Part shown: positions 53,573-62,694 of the stretch, in pieces | Layout: each line of letters starts with the position of its first letter | Position numbering within the stretch: position 1 is the stretch's first letter | From: Streptomyces sp. CB02923 | Lineage (GTDB): Bacteria; Actinomycetota; Actinomycetes; Streptomycetales; Streptomycetaceae | Direction: 5' to 3' | DNA: 64,000 nt | Assembly: GCF_001905005.1 (NCBI RefSeq) | Contig: NZ_LWKZ01000012.1 | Location: 1,288,817 to 1,352,816 of the forward strand | The notes under the pieces: model-generated | Told to the model about the DNA's origin: nothing | The model's input: only the letters and a program-made list of their open reading frames with translations | Databases searched by the model: none | Position numbers and translations under genes: made by a program

Positions 53573-55507
53573 ATGGCAGCCACATTCGGGCGGAGGCTCC
53601 GTAAAGGAGCGGCCTCGACGGCGGTGGCGGCGCTCGCGCTGGCTGCCCTGACCGCGTCCCAGGCGCCGGGAGCGGCCGAGAGCCGGGCCGGGAACGCCGC
53701 CGAGGACCCCGCGCCCGCGGGTGACACCCCCATCGACGGCGGCTCGCCCTACTACACCGACCTGCCGCCCCTCAACAGTCCCGTCAAGCCGGGCGGTTCG
53801 CCCGGCACCGGCGGACCGGCCGCCACCGGACCGGCCGAGGCGGGCATACCCGCCACCGTCCTGGACGCGTACCGGAAGGCCGAGGCCCGCGTCGCCCAGT
53901 CCGACCCCGGCTGCCGGCTGCCCTGGCAACTGCTCGCCGCCATCGGCAAGGTGGAATCCGGCCACGCCCGCGGCGGAGCCGTGGACGCCGAGGGCACCAC
54001 CGTGCAGCGGATCACCGGCCCGCAGCTCAACGGCAACGGCTTCGCGCGGATCACCGACACCGACCACGGCGTCTTCGACGGCGACACCACGCACGACCGC
54101 GCCGTGGGCCCGATGCAGTTCATCCCCTCGACCTGGTCCAAGGGCGGCCCCGACGGCACCGGCTGGGGCGCCGACGGCAACGGCGACGGCAAGAAGGACC
54201 CCAACAACATCTACGACGCGGCCCTCGGCGCCGGCCGCTACCTCTGCGCCAACAACCGCGACCTGTCCGTACAGAGCGACCTGGACAAGGCCGTCCTCGG
54301 CTACAACCCGTCGCAGACGTACCTGAACACGGTCCTGTCCTGGCTCGCGTACTACCGCAAGGGCACGCACGAGGTCCCCGACGGCAAGGGCCTGCTCCCG
54401 GTGCACCGCGGCGGCGCGGGCAGCGGCAGGGGCGCTTCCACGGGCGCCGGGCCCACACCGGGCCGTACGACTCCGCCCGGCCACCGGCCCGGCACCGGCC
54501 AGGGCGGCGGCGGCAGGACCACCGAGCCCGGCGGGCCCAGCAGTAAGCCCGGCGGCAGCAAGCCGGGGGGTGGCAAGCCGACGACCCCGTCGAAGCCGAC
54601 GACCCCGCCCACCGGCCCCGGCACCCCCAAGCCCACCGACCCGCCGACCACACCGCCGACCACACCGCCCACCAAGCCTCCGACGAAGCCCGCGCCGGTC
54701 ACCGCCCTGGAGCGGATCGGCGCGAAGGACCTCACGGCCACCGCGGGCGAGGACTTCGCCGAGCCGGTGCGCGTACGGGCGAAGAACGCCGACGGCAAGC
54801 CGGTCGCGGGCGTACCCGTCGAGTTCCGCGTCGTCGGCGGGACCGGCGCCCGGTTCGCGGGGAAGACCGACCACGTCACCGTCCTGACCGGCGCCGACGG
54901 CATCGCCACCGCGCCGAAGCTCAGCGCCGGCGACCAGGCCGGCAGCTTCACCGTCCGGGCGACCGCGGTGGGCCGCCAGGTCCCCGCGACCGACGTCACC
55001 GCCACCGTCAAGGCCAAGCCCGCGCCCGCTCCCAAGGCCGACGCGCTGGCCCGCACCACCGACGCCGAGCTGACCGCGAAGGCGGGCGAGACCTTCGCCG
55101 AGGGCGCCGTCGAGATCAAGGCCACATACCAGGGGAAGATCGCGGCGGGCGTCGCGGTGACCGCGACGATGGTCACCGGCGACCCGAAGCAGCCCGTGGA
55201 GAACGACAAGGGGCCGTACTTCGCCGGTACCGGCGCGGACAAGGACGGGGCCGCGGACCCGGGCAAGGACGGGGCTGCGAGCAAGGACGGGGCCGCGGGT
55301 AAGAACGGGGCTGCAGACAAGGCTGGGGCCACGGACAAGGACAAGGCCGAGGGCAAGCCCGTCCGCAGCCTCACCTTCAAGACCGGCGCCGACGGCCTGC
55401 TCAAGCTGCCGGAGATCCGTACCGACAAGCAGCCGGGCACCTTCCTGCTGCGCCTGACCACCGCCGACGGCGCGGTCCTGACCGTCGAGCTGACCGTCAC
55501 CCCGTAG
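53573..55507 (+). CDS. Secreted lytic transglycosylase with C-terminal Ig-like domains
   Basis: Cleaves peptidoglycan glycan strands. Signal peptide MAATFGRRLRKGAASTAVAA...APGAA. The SLT domain lies at about residues 85-265: WQLLAAIGKVESGHA with the catalytic Glu, GPMQFIPSTW and NNIYDAALGAGRYLC. A Pro/Thr/Gly/Lys linker (about 275-380) follows, then two bacterial Ig-like (big) domains (about 385-480 and 490-644; e.g. GVPVEFRVVGGTGARF). The second carries a KDGAA-type repeat insertion (about 556-590). I use the ATG at 53573 with GGAGGGG about 11 nt upstream; in-frame codons back to 53498 are less likely. The Ig-like domains are an unusually large C-terminal addition to a short SLT enzyme, suggesting wall anchoring. 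Confidence 0.87.
   Translation: MAATFGRRLRKGAASTAVAALALAALTASQAPGAAESRAGNAAEDPAPAGDTPIDGGSPYYTDLPPLNSPVKPGGSPGTGGPAATGPAEAGIPATVLDAYRKAEARVAQSDPGCRLPWQLLAAIGKVESGHARGGAVDAEGTTVQRITGPQLNGNGFARITDTDHGVFDGDTTHDRAVGPMQFIPSTWSKGGPDGTGWGADGNGDGKKDPNNIYDAALGAGRYLCANNRDLSVQSDLDKAVLGYNPSQTYLNTVLSWLAYYRKGTHEVPDGKGLLPVHRGGAGSGRGASTGAGPTPGRTTPPGHRPGTGQGGGGRTTEPGGPSSKPGGSKPGGGKPTTPSKPTTPPTGPGTPKPTDPPTTPPTTPPTKPPTKPAPVTALERIGAKDLTATAGEDFAEPVRVRAKNADGKPVAGVPVEFRVVGGTGARFAGKTDHVTVLTGADGIATAPKLSAGDQAGSFTVRATAVGRQVPATDVTATVKAKPAPAPKADALARTTDAELTAKAGETFAEGAVEIKATYQGKIAAGVAVTATMVTGDPKQPVENDKGPYFAGTGADKDGAADPGKDGAASKDGAAGKNGAADKAGATDKDKAEGKPVRSLTFKTGADGLLKLPEIRTDKQPGTFLLRLTTADGAVLTVELTVTP
55239..55343 (+). repeat. 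In-frame 18-bp-type repeats in the transglycosylase gene
   Basis: Units of the type aaggacggggc(c/t)gcg... occur about five times, encoding KDGAAD(PG), KDGAAS, KDGAAG, KNGAAD and KAGATD. They sit between strands of the last Ig-like domain. Confidence 0.8.
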
Positions 55508-55807
55508 CCGCCGCGCGGCCCTCGCCGGCACCACGACCGCCACCGCCGTCCCGCTCCCGCCGAGCCGGACGGCGGTTGCGGTTGCGGTTGCGGTGTCGGT
55601 CGCGGTGCCGGTCGCGCCTGCGGGCACGGTCACGAGGTGCGGTCGCGAGGTGCGGTCGCGAGGTGCGGTCGCGGTGCAACGTGTTCTCATCTGCGCCGCC
55701 CGTTGCTACGGTGCCCCAGCCCTGAAGCCCCCACGCCCTGAAGCCCGACGCCCCAACACCCCGAAGTCCGAAGCCCCGACGCCCCGACAGCTCAAGGGAG
55801 GCCGACC
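55508..55807. repeat. Gap with 13-bp tandem repeats
   Basis: A 300-bp gap without a gene except regulatory space for the next operon. It holds three exact 13-bp copies of cgaggtgcggtcg at 55633, 55646 and 55659, preceded by ggttgc and ggtcgc runs. Further on are degenerate gaagcccc(g/c)acgcc units at about 55720-55790. Confidence 0.75.
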
Positions 55808-55942
55808 ATGCGCGCACTGACCGCCGCCGCGATCGGACTGGCCGCGGCCTTCGCCCTCGTCCTCGCCGTCACCGCGGTAGGCGCGCCCAGCGGCGGGACC
55901 TCCCCCGAACCGCTGCGCACCACGGTCCCCGCACACCCCTGA
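55808..55942 (+). CDS. Small membrane/exported protein (44 aa), SPW_0924-like
   Basis: A 44-residue protein: MRALTAAAIGLAAAFALVL, one hydrophobic N-terminal helix, then a short PEPLRTTVPAHP tail. A strong ribosome site, GGGAGG, lies 6 nt before the ATG. The downstream DUF3068 gene starts 19 bp later with its own GAGGGAGG, so the two form an operon. From memory it resembles the tiny SPW_0924-type proteins of Streptomyces; the function is unknown. Confidence 0.65.
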   Translation: MRALTAAAIGLAAAFALVLAVTAVGAPSGGTSPEPLRTTVPAHP

Positions 55943-55960
55943 GAGGGAGGGCGCCACGCC

Positions 55961-56953
55961 ATGCGACGCAAAGCCAGCCTGGTCCTGCTCGCCTTCGCCG
56001 TCTTCTTCACCGCGCTGTCCCCGCTGCTGCGCTGGTACGCCTTCCCGCGCCTCGTCAAGATCCCGCCGAACCAGTACCAGGACATGGTCCTGGAGGCGAA
56101 GCCCGCCACCCTCCTCGACTACGGCACGATGCGGGCCCGCCAGGTCTCCAAGATCTCCATCGTGCAGACGCTCAAGGGCAACGTCGAGGAATCCGAACGC
56201 ATCGAGCGGACCGCCGGCCGCGACGTCGTGGTCTGGGACGCGCTCTCCTACGTCGCGGGGCCCGACGGCAAGATGGTCTCGCAGATCCCCGAGCGCTACA
56301 TCTTCGACGCCCACACCCAGGAGCCCGTGCACGCCACCGGCGAAATGGTCGACGGCGACCCCGTACGGCGCACCGGCATCGAGTTCAAGTGGCCCTTCCT
56401 CACGGAGCCCCGCGACTACGACTACTTCGACGCGCAGACCCGCACCTCGGCCCCCATCCACTACAAGGGCACCCGCACCTTCCGCGGCCTGGACGTCTAC
56501 TACTTCGAGCAGACCATCCCCTGGACCAAGGTCCCGCTCCCCGAGAAGATGCCGGTCCAGGGCATCACCACGCAGGCTGTCGAGAAGGCCGGTACCAGCC
56601 GCTGGTACAGCACCAAGCGGATGTTCTGGGTGGACCCGGTCACCGGCGCGCCCGTCAACGGGGAGGAGAACCACCGGGAGGAACTGCGCGGCGGCAGCCT
56701 CGTCCCCGGCGGCGGCAAGGTCACCGCCTTCTCCGGACACGTCAAGATGCGGCCGGACTACGTGGCGGCCACCGTCGACCTCGTGACCTCGCAGCGCCGG
56801 CTCGTCCTGCTCCTCACCAGCTATCTGCCCTGGGGCTTCCTCGGCCTCGGCGCCGGGCTCCTCACCCTGAGCCTCGTCCTGGAGGCCCGCGGCCGCCGCC
56901 CGGACCGGGGCCACCCGGAACCGGACCGCACCGAACGCGTCAGCCCGGTTTGA
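55961..56953 (+). CDS. DUF3068 (PorA-family-like) membrane protein, 330 aa
   Basis: An N-terminal signal/TM helix (RKASLVLLAFAVFFTALSPLL), a large extracytoplasmic domain (about residues 30-280) with the DUF3068 pattern RLVKIPPNQYQDMVLEA, VVWDALSYVAGPDG, RTGIEFKWPFLTEPRDYDYFD and RGLDVYYFEQTIPW, and a C-terminal TM helix (LPWGFLGLGAGLLTLSLVL). The family is widespread in mycolic and non-mycolic actinobacteria, with unclear function here. The ATG has GAGGGAGG upstream. Its last codons and stop lie in a 38-bp tandem duplication shared with the end of hrpB. Confidence 0.87.
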   Translation: MRRKASLVLLAFAVFFTALSPLLRWYAFPRLVKIPPNQYQDMVLEAKPATLLDYGTMRARQVSKISIVQTLKGNVEESERIERTAGRDVVVWDALSYVAGPDGKMVSQIPERYIFDAHTQEPVHATGEMVDGDPVRRTGIEFKWPFLTEPRDYDYFDAQTRTSAPIHYKGTRTFRGLDVYYFEQTIPWTKVPLPEKMPVQGITTQAVEKAGTSRWYSTKRMFWVDPVTGAPVNGEENHREELRGGSLVPGGGKVTAFSGHVKMRPDYVAATVDLVTSQRRLVLLLTSYLPWGFLGLGAGLLTLSLVLEARGRRPDRGHPEPDRTERVSPV

Positions 56954-56999
56954 GCCGTGCCGACCGCACTGAGCGGGTCAGCCCCGTTTGAGCCGGGCC
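56924..56999. repeat. 38-bp tandem duplication spanning the ends of DUF3068 and hrpB
   Basis: Copy 1 (56924-56961) contains the DUF3068 stop; copy 2 (56962-56999) contains the stop of the convergent hrpB gene. Both read gaccgcac(c/t)gagcg-gtcagcccc-gtttgagcc with few differences. Each copy could encode either gene end (DRTERVSPV-stop rightward, RLK-x-G-stop leftward). Confidence 0.85.
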
Positions 57000-59653
57000 G
57001 TCGTGTGCCGCGTCGGCTGGGCGCCGGACGGGTTCTCGGGCCAGGGGTGCTTCGGGTACCGGCCGCGCAACTCGGCCCGTACGGACCGGTAACCGTCCTT
57101 CCAGAAGGACGCCAGGTCGGCCGTGACGGCGGCCGGCCGCCCCGCGGGGGACAGCAGGTGTACGAGTACGGGAACGCGGCCGCCCGCCACCCGGGGGGAC
57201 TCCTGCCAGCCGAAGAGCTCCTGGAGCTTGACGGCCAGCACCGGCTGCTCACCGCCGTAGTCCACCCGGATCCGCGACCCGCTCGGCACCTCGATGCGCT
57301 CCGGCGCCAGTTCGTCGAACCGGACCGCCGCACCGCTCGCCCACGGCAGCAGCCGGGCCAGCGCCTGGCCCGCGTCGATCCGCTCCAGGTCGGCACGCCG
57401 CCGTGCCCGCCCCAGTTCCACACCCAGCCACGTGTCCAGCTGCGCCAGCAGCGCCGCATCCGACACATCGGGCCAGTCGTCGCCCACCACCCGGTGCAGG
57501 AACGCCATCCGCTGCCGCAGCGAGCGCGCGCCCTCGGTCCACCGCAGCAGCCCGATACCGTCCCCGCGCAGCCCGTCCGCCAGCGCCTCCCGTACGAGGG
57601 CGGAATCGGGGGAGCGCAGTGGGCGGGCCACCAGTTCGACGGCGCCGAGCCGTTCGACGGAACGGGCCACCACGTCCCCGTCGGCCCAGCGGACCTCCTC
57701 ACCGGCCGCGTACAGCGCCCCGGCCGCCGCGCGCGCGGTGTCCTCGTCGATCACGGCCGCCAGCCGCACCCGCGCGGACGCCGCCGCCACGGGCCGGTCG
57801 GCGACCGCCACCGCCAGCCACGGCGCGCTGCGCAGCCGCGACCCGTCCCCCAGCTCGGCACCGGTCCCGGACGCCATCAGAAACGCGCCCGCGCCACGGG
57901 CCCGCGCCACCCGCTCGGGGAACGCGAGGGCGGCCACCAGCCCGGCGGCCGCGTCGTCGCCGACGGCGGGAGGCATCGGACCGGTTCCCGGTGCCGCGTC
58001 CGTACGCGACTCCGGACCGGCTCCCGGAGCCGCGTCTGTACGCGCCTCCGGCCGCCTCCGCGACCCCGTCACCGCGGAGGCGAGCCGGCGGGCCTCCTGA
58101 CGCCAGCGGGCGTCGTACGCGTCCTGCCCCCGCCGGGCCGTACGCCATGCGGCGGCCAGGTCGTCCCCGTACTCCCGCGGCGGTTCCTCGCTCAGCAGCG
58201 CGACCACCTCGGCGGCACGGCGCTCACCGACCTGCCGCGCGCCGTCCAGCAGCGCGCGCGCCAGACGCGGATGCAGGCCCAGCCGGGACATCCGTACGCC
58301 GCGGTCGGTGACCCGGCCATCCGCGCCCACCGCGCCGATCGCCGTCAGCACCTCGCGCGCCGCGGCCAGCGCACCGGCGGGCGGTGCGTCGAGCAGGGCC
58401 AGGCCCGTCGCTTCCGGATCGCCCCAGCAGGCGGCCTGCAACGCGAACGCGGTGAGATCCGCGACCTTGATCTCCGGCGCCGGGAAGCGCGGCAGCCGCG
58501 CGTGCTCCCCCTCGGACCAGCAGCGGTAGACCGTTCCCGGCGCCTCGCGCCCGGCCCGCCCCGCACGCTGCCGGGCCGACGCCTGGGAGGCCCGTACGGT
58601 CGTCAGCGCACTCAGCCCGCGCGCATGATCGGTACGGGGTTCCCGCGCCAGCCCGCAGTCCACGACCACCCGTACGCCCGGAACCGTCAGGCTCGACTCG
58701 GCCACCGAGGTCGCCAGCACCACCCGGCGCCGCCCCGCGCCCCCCGACAGCACCGCGTCCTGGACGGCGGCCGGCGCCCGCCCGTGCACCTGCAACACAT
58801 CGATGCCGCCGTCCGCGACATCGGCCAACTGCCCCGCCACCCGCGCGATCTCGCCGACCCCGGGCAGGAAGCAGAGCACGTCCCCCGGATGCTCGCGCAA
58901 CGCCCGGCGCACCGTCGCCGCGACGTGTCCGAGCAGCGCCGGGTCGACCCGCATACCGTGCGCGGGCCGCACCGGCCGCTCCGGTGGCGCCCAGACGACG
59001 TCCACCGGGTGGGACACCCCCGCGGCCTCGACCACCGGAGCCGTGCTCCCGTCTCCGCCGCTGGTGCCGTCGCCGCCGCCCAGCAGCCGGGCCCAGCCCG
59101 CGGCGTCCGTCGTCGCCGAGGCCGCGATCAGCCGCAGCTCCGGGCGCAGCGTCGCCCGTACGTCGAGGAGGAAGGCCGCGGCGGTGTCGGCGTCCAGATG
59201 CCGTTCATGGCACTCGTCGAGCATCACGGCGTCGACGCCCGACAGCTCAGGGTCACGCTGCAACCGTTGCAACAGCACACCGGTGGTCACGACCTCGATA
59301 ACCGTACGAGGCCCGGCCGTGCGCTCACCGCGCACGGTGAAGCCGACCCGGTCGCCCACCTGCTCGCCCAGCAGCCAGGCCATCCGCCGGGCGGCGGCAC
59401 GGGCCGCGATCCGGCGCGGCTCGGCGACGATCACACGGCGGGGGGCGCCCGCAGGCTTCTGCCCCTTCTGCTCCTTCTGCGCATCGAGGAGGCCGGCCCC
59501 GAGAAGGCCGGCCAGCTCCAGCGGCACCAGGGTCGTCTTGCCGGTGCCCGGGGGCGCGCAGAGCACCGCCGCGCCGTGCCCGTCCAGCGCTTGCTCCAGC
59601 GCGGGCAGGGCGGTCCGTACGGGCAGCTGGGCGAGGGCGTCGTGGCGGATCAC
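56978..59653 (-). CDS. hrpB: ATP-dependent RNA helicase HrpB (DEAH/RHA family)
   Basis: 891 aa, slightly longer than E. coli HrpB. Motif I APPGTGKTT, Ia VAEPRRIAARA, II DECHERH, III SASTD-type (ASATTDA), V VVLATSVAESSLTVPGVRVVVDCGL and VI QRAGRAGR are all present, followed by HA2/OB-type domains (about 390-640) and the HrpB C-terminal domain ending YRSVRAELRGRYPKHPWPENP...PTRHT. It is involved in RNA metabolism; the precise role is unknown. The ATG start is clear. It is convergent with the DUF3068 gene. Confidence 0.93.
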   Translation of the reverse strand: MIRHDALAQLPVRTALPALEQALDGHGAAVLCAPPGTGKTTLVPLELAGLLGAGLLDAQKEQKGQKPAGAPRRVIVAEPRRIAARAAARRMAWLLGEQVGDRVGFTVRGERTAGPRTVIEVVTTGVLLQRLQRDPELSGVDAVMLDECHERHLDADTAAAFLLDVRATLRPELRLIAASATTDAAGWARLLGGGDGTSGGDGSTAPVVEAAGVSHPVDVVWAPPERPVRPAHGMRVDPALLGHVAATVRRALREHPGDVLCFLPGVGEIARVAGQLADVADGGIDVLQVHGRAPAAVQDAVLSGGAGRRRVVLATSVAESSLTVPGVRVVVDCGLAREPRTDHARGLSALTTVRASQASARQRAGRAGREAPGTVYRCWSEGEHARLPRFPAPEIKVADLTAFALQAACWGDPEATGLALLDAPPAGALAAAREVLTAIGAVGADGRVTDRGVRMSRLGLHPRLARALLDGARQVGERRAAEVVALLSEEPPREYGDDLAAAWRTARRGQDAYDARWRQEARRLASAVTGSRRRPEARTDAAPGAGPESRTDAAPGTGPMPPAVGDDAAAGLVAALAFPERVARARGAGAFLMASGTGAELGDGSRLRSAPWLAVAVADRPVAAASARVRLAAVIDEDTARAAAGALYAAGEEVRWADGDVVARSVERLGAVELVARPLRSPDSALVREALADGLRGDGIGLLRWTEGARSLRQRMAFLHRVVGDDWPDVSDAALLAQLDTWLGVELGRARRRADLERIDAGQALARLLPWASGAAVRFDELAPERIEVPSGSRIRVDYGGEQPVLAVKLQELFGWQESPRVAGGRVPVLVHLLSPAGRPAAVTADLASFWKDGYRSVRAELRGRYPKHPWPENPSGAQPTRHTTARLKRG

Positions 59654-59813
59654 GCCGACCAGTTTCCCGGACGGGCGGGGGAGGCGGGGGAGAGGGGCGG
59701 GGCGGGTACGAGGGCGGAGGTGCCTGCTCTGTAGCCGCGTCCGTCGCCGCGCCGCCCTGCGCTGCCCTACGCTGCCCCGTCCTGCTCCGGGCCGCCCCGC
59801 CCTGCCCGCGTCG

Positions 59814-60707
59814 TCAGTCCGCGACGCAGACGAAGATCGCCGTACCGGGGATGAGGTTCCCGCGCAATGGCGACCAGCCGCCCCACTCCTGGGAGTTCCA
59901 TTCCGGCCACTCCGGCTCGACCAGGTCCACCAGCCGGAAACCCGCGGCGGCCACGTCCCGCACCCGGTCGCCCAGCGTCCGGTGATGTTCCACGTATACC
60001 GCCCGGCCCGTCTCGTCCTGCTCGACGTACGGCGTGCGGTCGAAGTAGGACGCCCCGACGCTCAGGCCCTCAGGGCCCGGCTCGTCGGGGAAGGCCCAGC
60101 GGATGGGATGGGTCACCGAGAACACCCAGCGACCGCCCGGCCGCAGTACCCGCCGCACCTCCCGCATCACGCGCACCGGGTCGGCGACGAAGGGGACCGC
60201 CCCGTACGCGGAACACGCGAGGTCGAAGGAGGCGTCGCGGAAGGGCAGCGCACCGGCGTCCGCCTCGACCAGGGCGAGCTGCGCCGACACGCCCGGGGCG
60301 GCCGGGGTGGCGGCCGGTGCGCCCGGTGCGTCCGGTGCGTCGGCCGGGTCCGGGCCCGTGGGCTCCGCCTCCGTACCGATCCGCAGGGCGTGCTGGAGCT
60401 GCCGGTGCGACAGGTCGAGCGCCACCGGGCGGGCGCCCTGCGCCGCCAGCCAGCGCGAACACTGGGCCGCGCCCGCCCCGATCTCCAGGACCCGGCGCCC
60501 CTTCAGCTCCGTCGCGGGCCCCATCAGCCCGGCCTCCGCCTCGTCCAGCCCCTCGGGACCCCAGACGAAACGGTCGTCGCCCAGAAACGCTCCGTGGTCG
60601 TTCTGGTACTCGTCCGCATTGCGGTCCCACCAGCCGCGGCTGGCCCGGCTGCTCTCCGTGTCCGAGGCGGCACGTCGTGTCGCCTCCGGCTCGTGCTCTT
60701 GGATCAT
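59814..60707 (-). CDS. Class I SAM-dependent methyltransferase with low-complexity insertion
   Basis: A Rossmann methyltransferase: an RGWWDRNADEYQNDHG N-terminal signature, motif I LEIGAGAAQCSRWLAAQG, acidic strand ALDLS, motif II region ADAGALPFRDASFDLACSAYGAVPFV and LRPGGRWVFSVTHPIRW. The C-terminus (PEWPEWNSQEWGGWSPLRG, GTAIFV) is typical of the actinobacterial subfamily. Between the motif I strand pair and the motif II region a ~33-residue Ala/Pro/Asp-rich stretch (ADAPDAPGAPAATPAAPG) is inserted where homologues have few residues. I choose the ATG at 60707 (MIQEHEP); an ATG at 60782 would add 25 residues. The substrate is unknown. Confidence 0.85.
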   Translation of the reverse strand: MIQEHEPEATRRAASDTESSRASRGWWDRNADEYQNDHGAFLGDDRFVWGPEGLDEAEAGLMGPATELKGRRVLEIGAGAAQCSRWLAAQGARPVALDLSHRQLQHALRIGTEAEPTGPDPADAPDAPGAPAATPAAPGVSAQLALVEADAGALPFRDASFDLACSAYGAVPFVADPVRVMREVRRVLRPGGRWVFSVTHPIRWAFPDEPGPEGLSVGASYFDRTPYVEQDETGRAVYVEHHRTLGDRVRDVAAAGFRLVDLVEPEWPEWNSQEWGGWSPLRGNLIPGTAIFVCVAD

Positions 60708-60832
60708 TGCGCCCGTCGTCGTACTCTTCGCTGAGCTTGTGGCTACCGGTGGCCGAGAGGCTTCGATGGCCTCGCGGAACATGGCGTGTGCCGGTTATGG
60801 GGCGTTCCGCCCCGGGTGTGCGTCTTCGCGCA

Positions 60833-60861
60833 TTGACCGTGTCCGGCTGCCCCCGTATGCT
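60833..60861 (+). promoter_or_regulatory. Candidate housekeeping promoter of rpsA
   Basis: TTGACC (60833-60838), a 17-bp spacer and TATGCT (60856-60861) are an excellent match to the Streptomyces HrdB-type consensus. The implied 5' leader is about 215 nt, long enough for leader-based autoregulation by S1. The sequence 60708-60832 holds nothing I recognise. Confidence 0.7.
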
Positions 60862-61082
60862 ACAAGTTGCGCTGCGGGCCTGCGCACCTCAGACGGAGCA
60901 GGTCGCGCTCGCATCTGTATGTATGTCCCCTCGGTTTTTGGGACGCTGCCGGTGCTTCGGTTGGTTTTTCGGAGTTCCGTGTCCAGTGCCTCCGACGCTG
61001 TCCGGTCTTATGCAGAAGCGATACAGGCTCCCGGCGTAGCAGTACCTACGACTTCAATGTCCGTACCGGAGCCCTTTCCCAC

Positions 61083-62600
61083 ATGACGAGCAGCACCGAG
61101 ACCACCGCCACCACCCCGCAGGTTGCGGTCAACGACATCGGTAACGAGGAAGCCTTCCTCGCCGCGATCGACGAGACGATCAAGTACTTCAACGACGGCG
61201 ACATCGTCGACGGCGTCATCGTGAAGGTCGACCGGGACGAGGTCCTGCTCGACATCGGTTACAAGACCGAAGGCGTTATCCCGAGCCGCGAGCTCTCGAT
61301 CAAGCACGACGTCGACCCCAATGAGGTCGTCGCCGTCGGTGACGAGATCGAAGCCCTTGTTCTCCAGAAGGAGGACAAGGAAGGCCGCCTGATCCTCTCG
61401 AAGAAGCGCGCCCAGTACGAGCGTGCCTGGGGCACCATCGAGAAGATCAAGGAAGAGGACGGGATCGTCACCGGTACCGTCATCGAGGTCGTCAAGGGTG
61501 GTCTCATCCTCGACATCGGCCTCCGTGGCTTCCTGCCGGCCTCCCTGGTCGAGATGCGCCGCGTGCGCGACCTGCAGCCCTACGTGGGCAAGGAGCTCGA
61601 GGCCAAGATCATCGAGCTGGACAAGAACCGCAACAACGTGGTCCTGTCCCGCCGTGCCTGGCTGGAGCAGACCCAGAGCGAGGTCCGTCAGACCTTCCTC
61701 ACCACCCTCCAGAAGGGTCAGGTGCGCTCCGGCGTCGTCTCCTCCATCGTCAACTTCGGTGCCTTCGTGGACCTGGGTGGCGTGGACGGCCTGGTGCACG
61801 TCTCCGAGCTGTCCTGGAAGCACATCGACCACCCCTCCGAGGTCGTCGAGGTCGGCCAGGAGGTCACGGTCGAGGTCCTGGACGTCGACATGGACCGCGA
61901 GCGCGTGTCCCTGTCGCTCAAGGCGACCCAGGAAGACCCGTGGCAGCAGTTCGCCCGGACCCACCAGATCGGTCAGGTCGTCCCGGGTAAGGTCACCAAG
62001 CTCGTTCCGTTCGGTGCGTTCGTGCGCGTCGACGAGGGCATCGAGGGCCTGGTCCACATCTCCGAGCTGGCCGAGCGCCACGTGGAGATCCCGGAGCAGG
62101 TCGTCCAGGTCAACGACGAGATCTTCGTCAAGGTCATCGACATCGACCTGGAGCGTCGCCGGATCTCGCTGTCGCTGAAGCAGGCCAACGAGTCCTTCGG
62201 CGCCGACCCGACGGCGGTCGAGTTCGACCCGACCCTGTACGGCATGGCCGCGTCCTACGACGACCAGGGCAACTACATCTACCCCGAGGGCTTCGACCCC
62301 GAGACCAACGACTGGCTCGAGGGCTACGAGACCCAGCGCGAGGCGTGGGAGGGCCAGTACGCCGAGGCGCAGACGCGCTTCGAGCAGCACCAGGCCCAGG
62401 TCATCAAGTCCCGCGAGGCGGACGAGCAGGCGGCGGCCGAGGGCGCGGCGGCTCCGGCCGCGAGCGGCTCGGGCAACACCGGCGGCGGCAACGTCTCCGG
62501 CGGCTCGTACTCCTCGGAGTCGGCGGACAACTCCGGCGCCCTGGCGTCGGACGAGGCCCTGGCCGCGCTGCGCGAGAAGCTGGCCGGCGGCCAGAGCTGA
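61083..62600 (+). CDS. rpsA: 30S ribosomal protein S1
   Basis: Binds mRNA on the 30S subunit during initiation. 505 aa with four S1 OB-fold repeats at about residues 37-105, 122-190, 208-277 and 295-364 (e.g. DGVIVKVDRDEVLLDIGYKTEG, SGVVSSIVNFGAFVDLGGVDGLVHVSELSW, GKVTKLVPFGAFVRVDEGIEGLVHISELAE). An actinobacterial C-terminal tail rich in Glu/Ala then Gly/Ser (about 440-505) follows. Codon use is visibly less GC-extreme than the neighbours (tcc/ggt/gtc, gac/aag-rich), as in highly expressed genes. A strong promoter and terminator bracket the gene. Confidence 0.98.
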   Translation: MTSSTETTATTPQVAVNDIGNEEAFLAAIDETIKYFNDGDIVDGVIVKVDRDEVLLDIGYKTEGVIPSRELSIKHDVDPNEVVAVGDEIEALVLQKEDKEGRLILSKKRAQYERAWGTIEKIKEEDGIVTGTVIEVVKGGLILDIGLRGFLPASLVEMRRVRDLQPYVGKELEAKIIELDKNRNNVVLSRRAWLEQTQSEVRQTFLTTLQKGQVRSGVVSSIVNFGAFVDLGGVDGLVHVSELSWKHIDHPSEVVEVGQEVTVEVLDVDMDRERVSLSLKATQEDPWQQFARTHQIGQVVPGKVTKLVPFGAFVRVDEGIEGLVHISELAERHVEIPEQVVQVNDEIFVKVIDIDLERRRISLSLKQANESFGADPTAVEFDPTLYGMAASYDDQGNYIYPEGFDPETNDWLEGYETQREAWEGQYAEAQTRFEQHQAQVIKSREADEQAAAEGAAAPAASGSGNTGGGNVSGGSYSSESADNSGALASDEALAALREKLAGGQS

Positions 62601-62636
62601 ACGCGTCAGCCGGTGAGTGCTAACCGGTAGGACATA

Positions 62637-62667
62637 GAAGGCCCGCTCCCTTTGGGGGCGGGCCTTC
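62637..62667 (+). terminator. rpsA terminator
   Basis: A 12-13-bp stem, gaaggcccgctcc paired with ggggcgggccttc, with a short loop and a following gtcttgtcgtt T-rich tail, 36 bp after the rpsA stop. The convergent beta-helix gene ends 28 bp further on. Confidence 0.88.
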
Positions 62668-62694
62668 GTCTTGTCGTTGCGCTTGGGTGTGGGG

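Noticed and set aside
60862..61082. Riboswitch or structured RNA in the rpsA leader
   Set aside because: The ~215-nt leader is long, but I could not recognise a conserved aptamer or an S1-binding structure by eye; left as promoter plus leader only.
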